From contig CAJJCY010000002.1 in assembly GCA_905182865.1 (NCBI GenBank), positions 319,040 through 383,039 on the forward strand: a stretch of DNA of 64,000 nt, given 5' to 3'. Within the stretch, counting starts at the first letter, position 1, and the number at the start of each line of letters is the position of its first letter. This DNA comes from an uncultured SAR324 cluster bacterium (GTDB lineage Bacteria; SAR324; NAC60-12). Below are positions 17,162 to 24,974 of the stretch, piece by piece. The notes beneath the pieces were generated by a model, which had not been told where the DNA came from, did no database searches, and was given only the letters and a program-made list of their open reading frames with translations. The translations under genes were made by a program, and so were the position numbers.

Positions 17162-17225
17162 TCTTTACTTGGAGGGTGTCTGACTGTGAAGAATTAGTGG
17201 GGGTTACTCACAGGAGATGATGGTT
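17162..17225 (-). repeat. Intergenic element, module T with part of the spacer
   Basis: TACTTGGAGGGTGTCTGACT, then GTGAAGAATTAGTGGGGGTT, then ACTCACAGGAGATGATGG. It lies 20 bp beyond the stop of the minus-strand DUF1643 gene. Confidence 0.95.
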
Positions 17226-17245
17226 CATTCCTGTTCCACACAATG

Positions 17246-17725
17246 TCAGGTTCCCATAGGTACAGGCTTTAAGTCAGCTTTTAGATATAGTGGATGTGCT
17301 GGCTCACCTGACTTATTCATTTTTATACAGTGTAAATTTAACAGTGCACCCAGTATTTCTCCGGAACGGTTTAAATAACTTCCATCATTACCCCATGCCG
17401 CAACGATAATAGAAGCTTCTCTTGCTAGTTTATAAAGCCATGCATCATTCTCCGTGCCGATTGGGTCGTTGGATGCCTTCATGTCACTTGGTACTGTCGC
17501 ACAAAACGCAAATAGATTGGTCACGCAAACACCACCATAGCCCCATGATTTCGCAAAGTTGATACAGCGAGTAATTGTTGGGTCATTTTCGTTTTCATCA
17601 GCAGTTGATGGATTCAAACCAATAATCATTGGGTATGGCTTTGACTCATCCCAAGTGCGCCAGAGTGCATACCTGTATTTCCTACACGCTGAAAACTTTG
17701 CATCTGTTTTCAAATTATATTCCAT
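17246..17725 (-). CDS. DUF1643 domain protein
   Basis: A 159-residue cytosolic protein matching DUF1643 over its length: YALWRTWDESKPYPMIIGLN, PSTADENENDPTITRCINFA, GYGGVCVTNLFAFCAT, and the late IIVAAWGNDG and LHCIKMNKSGEPAHPLYLKA. The domain occurs in phage and accessory genomes and its biochemical role is not established. Flanked on both sides by element copies, one just 5' (17755) and one just 3' (17162). Confidence 0.85.
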   Translation of the reverse strand: MEYNLKTDAKFSACRKYRYALWRTWDESKPYPMIIGLNPSTADENENDPTITRCINFAKSWGYGGVCVTNLFAFCATVPSDMKASNDPIGTENDAWLYKLAREASIIVAAWGNDGSYLNRSGEILGALLNLHCIKMNKSGEPAHPLYLKADLKPVPMGT

Positions 17726-17754
17726 TCATGATTCTGCATATTTTCTTGAAGGAT

Positions 17755-17785
17755 TCTCTGACTGTGAAGAATCAGTGGGGCAATA
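17755..17785 (-). repeat. Intergenic element, fragment of module T
   Basis: TTCTCTGACTGTGAAGAATC AGTGGGG. It lies between the start of the DUF1643 gene and the stop of the gene at 17812. Confidence 0.8.
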
Positions 17786-17811
17786 ATAACCATAGACTCC
17801 ACTAGAAAAAT

Positions 17812-18096
17812 TTATCTGACCAATTTTAAAATAACTTCTCCTTGATGCATTTCTGCGCTTTTCCTTCTGTGTGCAGCTTTGTCCATTCTGGCATTTCTTG
17901 CCGCAGTTGCTTTCTTAGAGATGTTTTCATTAGGGTACACAGAAGCTACAATAGCAGAAGTAGGTCCAGTACGGGTAAAGATGAGTATTTCGGCTTCTGG
18001 GAATTCGGAAGGAGCATTTTTCGAATAATCAGCTGATGCTTCATCAGCAAGTTTTTCTGAATTAAATTCGACTAGTGTTGTTCTGCAATAACTCAT
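17812..18096 (-). CDS. Small hypothetical protein, 94 aa
   Basis: MSYCRTTLVEFNSEKLADEA then EAEILIFTRTGPTSAIVASV YPNEN and a basic C-terminal helix. The pattern of strand-helix-strand suggests an antibiotic-monooxygenase-like ferredoxin fold. No firm family. It has a complete module P promoter upstream (18164-18192) and module T remnants downstream. Confidence 0.55.
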   Translation of the reverse strand: MSYCRTTLVEFNSEKLADEASADYSKNAPSEFPEAEILIFTRTGPTSAIVASVYPNENISKKATAARNARMDKAAHRRKSAEMHQGEVILKLVR

Positions 18097-18159
18097 GGTG
18101 TTCCTTATCTATTGAAATTTAGGGATTGAGTATTTGAGGCTTCTTCCTCCAAATTGAAA

Positions 18160-18247
18160 CCTATATATAACATCAATCGGTTTGTTTTACAAGAAAGTGG
18201 GATTTTACTTGGAGGGTGTCTGACTGTGAAGAATTAGTGGGGGGGTG
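18160..18247 (-). repeat. Intergenic element, T plus P, complete
   Basis: ATAACATCAATCGGTTTG, TTTTACAAGAAAGTGGG, TTACTTGGAGGGT, GTCTGACTGTGAAGAATTAG. It lies between the stop of the LysR gene (16 bp away) and the start of the gene at 18096. Confidence 0.95.
18164..18192 (-). promoter_or_regulatory. Predicted sigma70-type promoter in module P
   Basis: On the minus strand TTGTAA (18192-18187), 17-bp spacer, TATATA (18169-18164), upstream of the gene starting at 18096. Confidence 0.65.
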
Positions 18248-18262
18248 GGGGTACTTTTGGGA

Positions 18263-19151
18263 TTAAGAATTTCTTGAAAGTATTAATTGTGCCTGTATTT
18301 TAATTAAATCGGAACAGGCCTTTACTTTTGCAGTTCTATGCAGATCTACATGTGTAACTACCCAAAGGTCACTTCTCCATTCATGTATTAAAGGCATTAC
18401 TAATTCTAATTCTTTATTCTCTAGGGCTAAAAAAGTAGGATACAGTCCAATTCCCATACCATCAATTACTGCCTTTTCAAGAGCCGTATGATCAGAAGAT
18501 TTGAAACTAACATTTTCCAACGGGACATTATCATCAATCCACTTGGTGATTGACTTAATAGGTAAATTTGTATCTAAAACATATTTATGTCTAGAAAAAT
18601 CATCTGATGATTGAATCGTTCCCATTTCTTCAACATAATTTTTATGCGCATACATTCCAAGTTGTATAGGCAATAAATGTTTTACAATATTGTCGGGATC
18701 AGTTGGTTTTAAACCTGCTCGTATTGTAGTCTGACCCTAAGCACGCTATGGTTTTTTGAAAGTACTCAATAGCCGAAGCTGTATCTCCGGTTTCTTTTTG
18801 AAGCATAGCCATCCAACTCGTTACCAAAGTATTAAATCTGGGAAGAGCCGTTACGATCAACTCTCCGGTTACTTTACTCCCATGCTCCTGAATTAAACCG
18901 ACAAGTCCCTGCATCTGTTCTTCGTTAACCGATGCTATACGACTCAAATTCTCACCTGCTGCAGTTGGAGTATACCCTCTTGCATGCCGATGAAAAAGCT
19001 TATGTCCAAGTTCCTCCTCTAGGTTTGTAACTTGTCTGATAACTGTTGCGTGATGCAGTCCTAAAAACTTTGCCGCAGCACTCACAGTTCCTAACCTTGC
19101 AACATGATAGGCTGTTCGAACTTGATTCCAGTCTTTTATATGTGTTTCCAT
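18263..19151 (-). pseudogene. LysR-type regulator, frameshifted
   Basis: The N-terminal part starts at the Met at 19151 (METHIKDWNQVRTAYHVARL) and carries the LysR helix-turn-helix GTVSAAAKFLGLHHATVIRQ. The effector-binding part resumes in another frame near 18735 as TTIRAGLKPTDPDNIVKHLL and runs to 18263 with GMGIGLYPTFLALENKELEL. The middle (TASAIEYFQKTIACLGSD) does not look like a normal LysR hinge, so more than one change occurred. Divergent from the doxX-like gene, a common LysR target arrangement. Confidence 0.75.
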
Positions 19152-19266
19152 GCACATATTATGTGCAAAAATTGATATTGCGTGCAAGTCATAACTTAGA
19201 TAAAATAAAGATGTTTAAAATGTATTAAACAATTAGGTAATTCATGAAATAGAAAAGGAGTGAATA

Positions 19267-19653
19267 ATGAATATTGCATTATGGATTTTGCAGGGTTTTC
19301 TTGCAATAATTTTCTTAATTGCAGGCGGAATCAAAGTAATCAAATCAAAAGACGAATTGAAGGCATTGGGAGGGGAGAAAATGAACTGGGTCGACAGTAC
19401 ATCCGCTATAAGCGTAAAGTTAATAGGAACCCTAGAAGTATTAGCAGCTATAGGTCTAATACTACCTCAATTAACAGGTATTATGCCCGGGCTAGTACCT
19501 TTAGCTGCTTTCGGTTTAGTCTCAACTATGATCGGTGCAATGATAATCCATCAGCTAAGAGGTGAGGGGCCAAAAGCAATTATGCCGGTTGTCATCCTTC
19601 TTCTGATGGCAGCCTTTACAACTTACGGGAGATTTGATTTCATCCCAGTTTAA
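19267..19653 (+). CDS. DoxX-like membrane protein
   Basis: A 128-residue protein with four helices: MNIALWILQGFLAIIFLIAG, LIGTLEVLAAIGLILPQL, GLVPLAAFGLVSTMIGAMII, AIMPVVILLLMAAFTTYG. The GGIKVIKSKDEL after helix 1 and the length fit DoxX-like proteins, small inner-membrane proteins linked to redox and quinone chemistry. SD AAAAGGAG precedes the ATG. It is followed 38 bp later by a CDGSH protein gene, forming a likely operon, and diverges from a LysR gene. Confidence 0.8.
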   Translation: MNIALWILQGFLAIIFLIAGGIKVIKSKDELKALGGEKMNWVDSTSAISVKLIGTLEVLAAIGLILPQLTGIMPGLVPLAAFGLVSTMIGAMIIHQLRGEGPKAIMPVVILLLMAAFTTYGRFDFIPV

Positions 19654-19691
19654 GTTATTATTAAATCTGATAATTATATAAGGAGACAATT

Positions 19692-19877
19692 ATGTTAGAA
19701 AATGTTCAAATTAAAGTTATGAAAAATGGTCCACTAGTGATCGAAGGAAAGGCGGATATCACTGATGAAAACGGAGATATCAACGAAACAGAAGGTAAGA
19801 TGGTTGCACTCTGTCGATGTGGTCAGTCTGCTAACAAGCCGTTTTGCGATGGTACACATACGAAGGAAGTTCTTTAA
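19692..19877 (+). CDS. CDGSH-type iron-sulfur protein, 61 aa
   Basis: Carries the complete 2Fe-2S CDGSH signature C-x-C-x2-S-x3-P-x-C-D-G-x-H in CRCGQSANKPFCDGTH. A short N-terminal extension (MLENVQIKVMKNGPLVIEGK) forms the beta part. Such mini-CDGSH proteins bind a labile cluster through three Cys and one His and take part in redox or iron handling. A good SD, AAGGAGAC, precedes the start. Probably co-transcribed with the doxX-like gene. Confidence 0.9.
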   Translation: MLENVQIKVMKNGPLVIEGKADITDENGDINETEGKMVALCRCGQSANKPFCDGTHTKEVL

Positions 19878-19985
19878 GTAAACGATACTTTAATTTCTTT
19901 TTAGCATCGATGGCTTCTGAGAAATTTAAGATTGTACCAGATAAACTAAATTTTTTGCTAAACATTTCTAAATTAAAGGGTAATT

Positions 19986-20342
19986 ATGTTAAACACAATG
20001 TTGGTTGTAAAGATGACAAAATCAAATTATACAGAATGGAAAAAGCTTTTTGACGAAGACGCTGAAAAACAAGAAAAGTTTATGAAAGATATAACAGTTG
20101 AAGGAGCTCAGCTTGCTTTGGAGATTGGACCAAAAATTTTTGATCCTGAAGGTATGCAAACTCATATATCTGACCCTGAGCAGAGTAAAATTTTTGAAGA
20201 AATGGGTATTGATATCTACAGGAATTTATTTACTAAATATACTGCTTGGAGGATTATATATAATTGGACTAGTTGCTCCACAGATTTGTTTTACAATGTG
20301 TGGGGAATTTACTTGGAGGGTTGTCTGACTGTGAAGAATTAG
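19986..20342 (+). CDS. Small hypothetical protein whose C-terminus is encoded by an inserted element
   Basis: MLNTMLVVKMTKSNYTEWKK begins a ferredoxin-fold-like protein with DPEGMQTHISDPEQSKIFEE. From about residue 99 the reading frame runs into the intergenic element (20283 on) and ends with VWGIYLEGCLTVKN, which is element sequence, not native protein. The native 3' end is lost or replaced. It resembles the DUF3764/ABM group loosely. It may belong with the doxX-like and CDGSH genes upstream. Confidence 0.55.
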   Translation: MLNTMLVVKMTKSNYTEWKKLFDEDAEKQEKFMKDITVEGAQLALEIGPKIFDPEGMQTHISDPEQSKIFEEMGIDIYRNLFTKYTAWRIIYNWTSCSTDLFYNVWGIYLEGCLTVKN

Positions 20343-20380
20343 TGGTGGTTACTCACAGGAGAAGTGGTATTAGGTTTTGG
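20283..20380 (-). repeat. Intergenic element, T plus part of P
   Basis: GATTTGTTTTACAATGTGTG, TTACTTGGAGGGTT, GTCTGACTGTGAAGAATTAG, TTACTCACAGGAGA. It overlaps the 3' end of the plus-strand ORF at 19986 and lies 73 bp beyond the stop of the minus-strand reductase. Confidence 0.9.
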
Positions 20381-20453
20381 AAGGTTGTGAAGAGGAATAA
20401 ATTTCTGGAAGCTATATATTCAATAGGTGTTCGGTACAGATTTTGAGAAAGAG

Positions 20454-21461
20454 CTATTGTAATTTGAACGGTTCAGTTTTTATCCAATCAACGGTTTCCC
20501 TTATCATTGTAGGTATATCTCTCATTTGAACACCAAGACTGTCTCTTCTTGAAAAATCAAATCCAGTTGGCTCAACAGCTGGCTCTGTTATGGGTTCGGG
20601 CATTTTCATATTTGGGAATATTTTTTGGAGCTCTGCATAGATATCCTGCCAGTGCCAACTCTCATAAACCCCATAGTATCTTCCTGATGCTTTTGGATTC
20701 TCATAGGCAGCCAAAAAAAGAGCTGCAAGGTCATGTAAATGGCTCATAGAAGTTGAATCATTAGGGATTTTTTTATGCCTTGGTTCCTCCCCATCGATAA
20801 GAATTTTCAGCCAGCTATGTGGATTTCCTTTCATATGTTCAGGCAGGATAACAGGCCCATACATTCCAGTTGGAAGGATAATAGATAGTCTTTGACCGTT
20901 TTCAGCAGCAAACTTTATTGCTGCCTTTTCCATGACAGTTTTAGTTGCTGATGTGTATTTTTTTGCTCTGCATTGTTCATTTTCATCAGACCAGTGATCT
21001 AATTCATTCTTAATTGGTACAGGTGGAACTGGGTTTGTGCTACTTGTGCTACTGCAAATAACAACATTCTTGACACCCTGCCTTGCCGTTGACTTTAGAA
21101 TGTTAAGACAACCATTGACAGTAGGCATGATGATTTCTTCATATCCTTGCTCATCATCCATTTCTCGGGCTGGTTTACCAGTGGGACCTTTGTAAACTGG
21201 AATTAGGCATGTGATGAAAACACAATCGACATTTGACAAAGCGTTATCAAATGATTCTGTATCAGCCATCTCAGACTCGAAAAGTCTTAAGTTTTGATCT
21301 GCATTAGGTAAAGCATTTAGAAAAGTAGCTTTGTCAGGTGCATTGACGTCTCTTACAGTACCATTAACTTTGTAACCTTTTGCTAAGGCTTCTTTGAGAA
21401 CATTTGAACCTAGAAGACCACTAGCTCCAACTATACAGACATTTTTTTCAGAATTATCCAT
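20454..21461 (-). CDS. Extended SDR / dihydroflavonol reductase-like oxidoreductase
   Basis: A 335-residue NAD(P)-dependent protein with the Rossmann motif GASGLLGSN (residues 12-20), VICSSTSSTNPVPPV around the catalytic Ser/Thr, and GMYGPVILPEHMKG in the substrate region. The expected Y-x3-K is displaced: the protein has KYTSATKTVMEKAA, a Tyr five residues before Lys, so the catalytic geometry may differ. It belongs to the atypical/extended SDR (3-beta-HSD/DFR) group. Substrate unknown. Module T lies just 3' of it. Confidence 0.8.
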   Translation of the reverse strand: MDNSEKNVCIVGASGLLGSNVLKEALAKGYKVNGTVRDVNAPDKATFLNALPNADQNLRLFESEMADTESFDNALSNVDCVFITCLIPVYKGPTGKPAREMDDEQGYEEIIMPTVNGCLNILKSTARQGVKNVVICSSTSSTNPVPPVPIKNELDHWSDENEQCRAKKYTSATKTVMEKAAIKFAAENGQRLSIILPTGMYGPVILPEHMKGNPHSWLKILIDGEEPRHKKIPNDSTSMSHLHDLAALFLAAYENPKASGRYYGVYESWHWQDIYAELQKIFPNMKMPEPITEPAVEPTGFDFSRRDSLGVQMRDIPTMIRETVDWIKTEPFKLQ

Positions 21462-21480
21462 TAGATATTTTTAATGTGTT

Positions 21481-21828
21481 TTAATTAGTATTCCTGACCT
21501 CCCAACCATCCTTCTTCAATATCTATATTTGGAGTTCCATGGAAGCATCAAAATCAGCAATTACACCATCTTTCAATGAACCTCCAGTTCCAGTTTTCTT
21601 CTTAAGCTTTCCTGCATATGCCTTCAGGTCACTTGGATTCATCCTGAGTCCCTCGATAAGTGTGACTGTCTTTCCTTTTCTCCCTTTGTTGGTAGATGAA
21701 ACTCTGACAGTCTTAAGTCCATCCCTAGCATTTGCAGAAGGATTACAGGAACATTCTTCTATAGATTTTTCACATTCAGGACATGTAGTTCCAGATTCTG
21801 TTGAATAAACCAAAGAAGAATCGCCCAT
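21481..21828 (-). pseudogene. SUI1/eIF1-like translation factor with N-terminal zinc motif, in-frame stop
   Basis: N-terminal CPECEKSIEECSC looks like a zinc knuckle. Then comes the SUI1 domain: VRVSSTNKGRKGKTVTLIEG, DLKAYAGKLKKKTGTGGSLK and DGVI, as in bacterial YciH. A TAG at 21523-21525 stops the frame after MELQI, yet the same frame continues ILKKDGWEVRNTN to a TAA at 21481, matching the usual C-terminus. The stop therefore truncates 13 residues or is an error. YciH-type proteins monitor initiation fidelity on the ribosome. Confidence 0.8.
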
Positions 21829-21864
21829 AATTCCGCTATCTATCTGTTATCATTCATAACGTTT

Positions 21865-22071
21865 TTAAAACTGCTCCATAGTGAAAGTAATTTTAAGATG
21901 AGGATCAACTACTAGCAAATCACTTTGTTTCGATAGCGTTTCAGTTGCTTCTGAGGATGAAGTATCTGCTGAAGATGATGAATCATCTGAAGAACTTTTG
22001 GCACAGGAAAGCATCAGGCCAAAAGCCAATGCCAAGATAGTTGGGAGAAAGATGAACTTCAGCTTTGTCAT
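21865..22071 (-). CDS. Small Ser-rich lipoprotein, 68 aa
   Basis: Signal peptide MTKLKFIFLPTILALAFGLM with lipobox LMLSC, followed by a low-complexity stretch SSSDDSSSSADTSSSEATE and a short tail. Likely lipid-anchored in the envelope. Function unknown. Element T/P lies about 165 bp upstream. Confidence 0.65.
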   Translation of the reverse strand: MTKLKFIFLPTILALAFGLMLSCAKSSSDDSSSSADTSSSEATETLSKQSDLLVVDPHLKITFTMEQF

Positions 22072-22235
22072 AGAACCTAAATATGTGCCGGATACATAAT
22101 AATCTGGTCAAACTAAATGAATATACTGCATTATTCTGTAGATATAACATATTTGCTGATTTGCAGACTATATATGCTTTTCACTTTGAAGTCAAGTTGT
22201 AAATATACGTAGTACTGAGATGGCAAGAGTGCTGA

Positions 22236-22302
22236 TGTTGATTTTACAAGAATTTGGGGTTTTACTCGGAGGGTTGTCTGACTGTGAAGAATTAAGTGGG
22301 GG
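22236..22302 (-). repeat. Intergenic element, T plus degraded P
   Basis: ATTTTACAAGAATTTGGGG, TTTACTCGGAGGGTT, GTCTGACTGTGAAGAATTAA GTGGGGG. On its T side lies the MORN tail remnant at 22353. Confidence 0.9.
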
Positions 22303-22352
22303 AATAGGGTCGTAGATGTGAGTTTTTGACTTGGTGGTATTTTTGAGGTTTG

Positions 22353-22460
22353 TTATAGTCCTATCATTTTTCTATTCACGACTTTGTATTGAATGTTTCC
22401 GTTTTTTTCGTATCCTATTCCGCTCCAAGAAATGCCTAACTTCTCACACGCCTCCTCATT
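22353..22460 (-). pseudogene. C-terminal remnant of a MORN-repeat gene
   Basis: The minus strand encodes NEEACEKLGISWSGIGYEKN GNIQYKVVNRKMIGL and a stop. It matches the C-terminal cap of the MORN proteins (W-x-G-x-x-Y-x-K-x-G-N-I-x-x-K-x-V-N). Module T lies 51 bp past its stop, as in the intact MORN gene at 9488. Confidence 0.6.
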
Positions 22461-22478
22461 TTAAGATTACTCCATAAT

Positions 22479-22763
22479 CTAATGAGGATACTTCATAAAA
22501 GTTTGGAGGTATTGGTCAAAATACTTATCCAAATCTTCTATGTGCTCACCTCTCTGGGTGCAGGTCTCTATGAAATCACCCCACTGCTTTGTAAATATAT
22601 CATACACTAATGGTGGCATAGAATTCTTTACTTCCTTCATTTTCCTTTGATGCGTATTTAATTCCGCCACTAAACTTGTGTGTTCTTTAGACCCCTCCTC
22701 CTCTGCTTCTATTCTTAGCATCAAAGTATGTTCTTCGGATCTATGCTCTTTTTTTACGCTCAC
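22479..22763 (-). CDS. Small helical hypothetical protein, 94 aa
   Basis: MSVKKEHRSEEHTLMLRIEA, then a charged helix and PPLVYDIFTKQWGDFIETCT, EDLDKYFDQYLQTFMKYPH. Mostly alpha-helical and charged, no signal peptide. No family recognised. It starts a minus-strand group with the genes to its left. Confidence 0.5.
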   Translation of the reverse strand: MSVKKEHRSEEHTLMLRIEAEEEGSKEHTSLVAELNTHQRKMKEVKNSMPPLVYDIFTKQWGDFIETCTQRGEHIEDLDKYFDQYLQTFMKYPH

Positions 22764-22827
22764 AATACACTCATCTCATAATATAAAGTGTTTATCATTT
22801 CTTTCTATGACTTAAACATCTTTAATT

Positions 22828-23115
22828 TTAACTTTCAAACTTTTTTTCTATTTCAGGAAAATCAATTCTTAATTCTAATCTGCTCATATCTTCTGCTACA
22901 ACAGTTCCGTCAAGATTTTGTATGGTAAATCTAGTAGTCCCATTGTGGTCAGAATATTTTAATAATTGCAGATTGTTTGATGTAAGAACAATTTCTTGTG
23001 TTGTTTTACTTAAATCTTTATCTTTAACTGATGCGTAATCTACACAACCATCACCTGCAAATAAAATCCCCAGACCTGAAAATAACACAAACGTTGTTAG
23101 TAACAGTTTTTTCAT
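22828..23115 (-). CDS. Secreted small protein, 95 aa
   Basis: Signal peptide MKKLLLTTFVLFSGLGILFA, then GDGCVDYASVKDKDLSKTTQ and NNLQLLKYSDHNGTTRFTIQ NLDG. A periplasmic beta-rich protein, possibly lipid-free. No family recognised. Confidence 0.55.
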   Translation of the reverse strand: MKKLLLTTFVLFSGLGILFAGDGCVDYASVKDKDLSKTTQEIVLTSNNLQLLKYSDHNGTTRFTIQNLDGTVVAEDMSRLELRIDFPEIEKKFES

Positions 23116-23231
23116 ATTTTCCCTCTAAGTTGAATGTTAATGGATGACTTATTATAAATGAAGAGTGATTATCGAATCAAGTAATAATCCAATTTTTATG
23201 ATAATTGTATCTTAAGAATATTCTTATTCTA

Positions 23232-23702
23232 TTAAATAAGTTCGATAGTATCACCTAATTTGATCTTACCTTCCTCAATGACAGTTGCAGTGATACCTCC
23301 ATGTCCTCTCATTGCGTTATAACCTCCTGCTCCGAGATTTTCTTCCATTCGACTGCAAGGGGCACAAATCCCAGTTGTCTCCAAAGTCACATCACCAATC
23401 CTAAACTGATGGTGTTTCAATGAAAGAAGATTGATTCCTGAAACTACAATGTTTCTACGAGTCAGTTTGGGATCAATTCTCTTTTTCCCCAAAATACTTG
23501 AAACCGCATTAAGATGTTCTTGTTGGATGAGAGTCACCTGTCTTTTACTAGAGTAACTTCCTTTGAAATGATCACCTTCCAGACCATTTTCATTTTCCAA
23601 TTTTACAGATTCAACAACCGATAACTCTTCTTTCTTCTTGGATCGAATTCCAATCCACTCAACCCTACCTTTTTGAGGAATGATCCTTAAAAGGTCTTTC
23701 AT
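23232..23702 (-). CDS. MOSC-domain protein
   Basis: About 156 residues from the Met at 23702 (MKDLLRIIPQKGRVEWIGIR); the frame is open seven codons further. It shows GLEGDHFKGSYSSKRQVTLI, RRNIVVSGINLL, QFRIGDVTLETTGICAPCSR and GGYNAMRGHGGITATVIEEG, the MOSC fold including the conserved Cys of CAPC. MOSC proteins carry sulfur to, or bind, the molybdenum cofactor, and often reduce N-hydroxylated compounds. Element P/T lies upstream (23742). Confidence 0.85.
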   Translation of the reverse strand: MKDLLRIIPQKGRVEWIGIRSKKKEELSVVESVKLENENGLEGDHFKGSYSSKRQVTLIQQEHLNAVSSILGKKRIDPKLTRRNIVVSGINLLSLKHHQFRIGDVTLETTGICAPCSRMEENLGAGGYNAMRGHGGITATVIEEGKIKLGDTIELI

Positions 23703-23741
23703 AACTGTTTCGTTATATGACATAAATTTTAAGGAAAGAAA

Positions 23742-23840
23742 ATAACATCAATCAGTTTGTTTTACAAGTGATAGATATTTTACTTGGATGTTGTCTGACT
23801 CTGTGAAGAATTAGTGGGATTTACTCACAGGAGATTATGT
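23742..23840 (-). repeat. Intergenic element, T plus P
   Basis: ATAACATCAATCAGTTTG, TTTTACAAGTG, TTACTTGGATGTT, GTCTGACTCTGTGAAGAATT, TTACTCACAGGAGA. The two-base insertion CT in the dyad region is shared with the copy at 30103. 23846-24066 beyond it shows nothing I can name. Confidence 0.9.
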
Positions 23841-24066
23841 GAGTGACCTTAGGCAACAATCATTTTCATCAGTATCAGTTTTTTAAATTCTATGCAGTAA
23901 AAGTCAGTCAAACCAGCATCACCCATTTCACAGCTGAACTGTAAAGAGGCCCAGCCCTATGGAGTCAATGGAAGGTTCAGATAACATTGATCTACTAGCA
24001 AGGCATCTAATTGAATTTAAGTTGAATCCTACAATGTAGGAGATTCTGATTCAGCATGCTTACCGA

Positions 24067-24753
24067 TCATATATAATCGTATTTGCCACCTTTAAGTAGT
24101 GCGGACTGATAGGCCGGCTGTTGATGAATCCGTTCAACATAGGATTGTATGTCAGGATAGTGGTCATCAATTAAACCACTGGCTACGCTTGCTTCCAAAG
24201 GATAACTCATTTGAATATCGGCTCCACTTAATTTATCCCCTAAAAGCCATTGTTTACCTTCCAGGCTGGCTTCAATGAAATCCAGCAAACATTGAACATT
24301 TGGATTTACAAAATCTGACAGGACTTTGTTGGCGATAGCTTTGGCAATCGGCTTCACGAAAAAGGGAACCGGAGCCTTTTTCACCCGATGAAATATCAAC
24401 CGCAACAGCAAAGGCGGCATCAAGGATCCTTCAGAAAAATGTAACCAGTAACGGTAATCCCGTTCTTCCTTACTTCCAGTCTTTGGGGTGATTAAAGAAC
24501 TATTTTTGCCATAGGTCTGCATAAGATACTCAATGATGGCACCGCTCTCCACAATAAGGATCTGTTCACCACTACCATCATCAGTGATGGCAGGTGATTT
24601 CCCCAACGGATGAACCTCACGAAGGGATGCTGGTCCTTGCAGGGTCTTCACGTCACGTTCATAATGGATGATCTCGTATTCCAAATTCAGTTCTTCAAGC
24701 ATCCAGAGGATCCGCTGGGAACGGGAGTTATTTAAATGATGGACTGTAATCAT
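24067..24753 (-). CDS. Glutathione S-transferase family protein
   Basis: A 228-residue cytosolic protein. N-terminal thioredoxin fold: MITVHHLNNSRSQRILWMLE, EVHPLGKSPAITDDG and LIVESGAIIEYLMQTYG (with the conserved cis-Pro and ES pair). C-terminal helical domain: GDKLSGADIQMSYPLEA, with the conserved Asp of the N-capping box. The catalytic-site N-terminus HLNNSRSQR fits the beta/theta-like Ser/Asn type. Likely conjugates or reduces xenobiotics with glutathione. Single gene between two element copies. Confidence 0.9.
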   Translation of the reverse strand: MITVHHLNNSRSQRILWMLEELNLEYEIIHYERDVKTLQGPASLREVHPLGKSPAITDDGSGEQILIVESGAIIEYLMQTYGKNSSLITPKTGSKEERDYRYWLHFSEGSLMPPLLLRLIFHRVKKAPVPFFVKPIAKAIANKVLSDFVNPNVQCLLDFIEASLEGKQWLLGDKLSGADIQMSYPLEASVASGLIDDHYPDIQSYVERIHQQPAYQSALLKGGKYDYI

Positions 24754-24888
24754 GATGTTTTTTCATTAGTTCTCCTTTGAAAGATGCAAGCGGTATAGAT
24801 CTGTTCCAGAACTTAAAATAAGGTGCCTACTAACTGGTTGTTTTAAGATAAACCAAATTGTACCAGAATATAGGGGATTTTACAATAA

Positions 24889-24935
24889 TTGAGGAATTTA
24901 CTTGGAGGGAGTCTGACTGTGAAGTATTAGTGGGA
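24889..24935 (-). repeat. Intergenic element, module T
   Basis: TTTACTTGGAGGGA, GTCTGACTGTGAAGTATTAG TGGG. It lies 40 bp beyond the SDR stop and upstream of the GST gene. Confidence 0.85.
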
Positions 24936-24974
24936 ATTTTATGAAATAATTAAAATTAATTAACTGATTTACTA

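Noticed and set aside
17162..17225. Module T as an ordinary rho-independent terminator
   Set aside because: The CTGTGA/TCACAG dyad has an 18-base loop and no T-run follows in either direction, so intrinsic termination is not supported by sequence alone.
19260..19565. 101-codon ORF overlapping the DoxX-like gene
   Set aside because: Different frame of a well-supported membrane protein; the composition is not protein-like.
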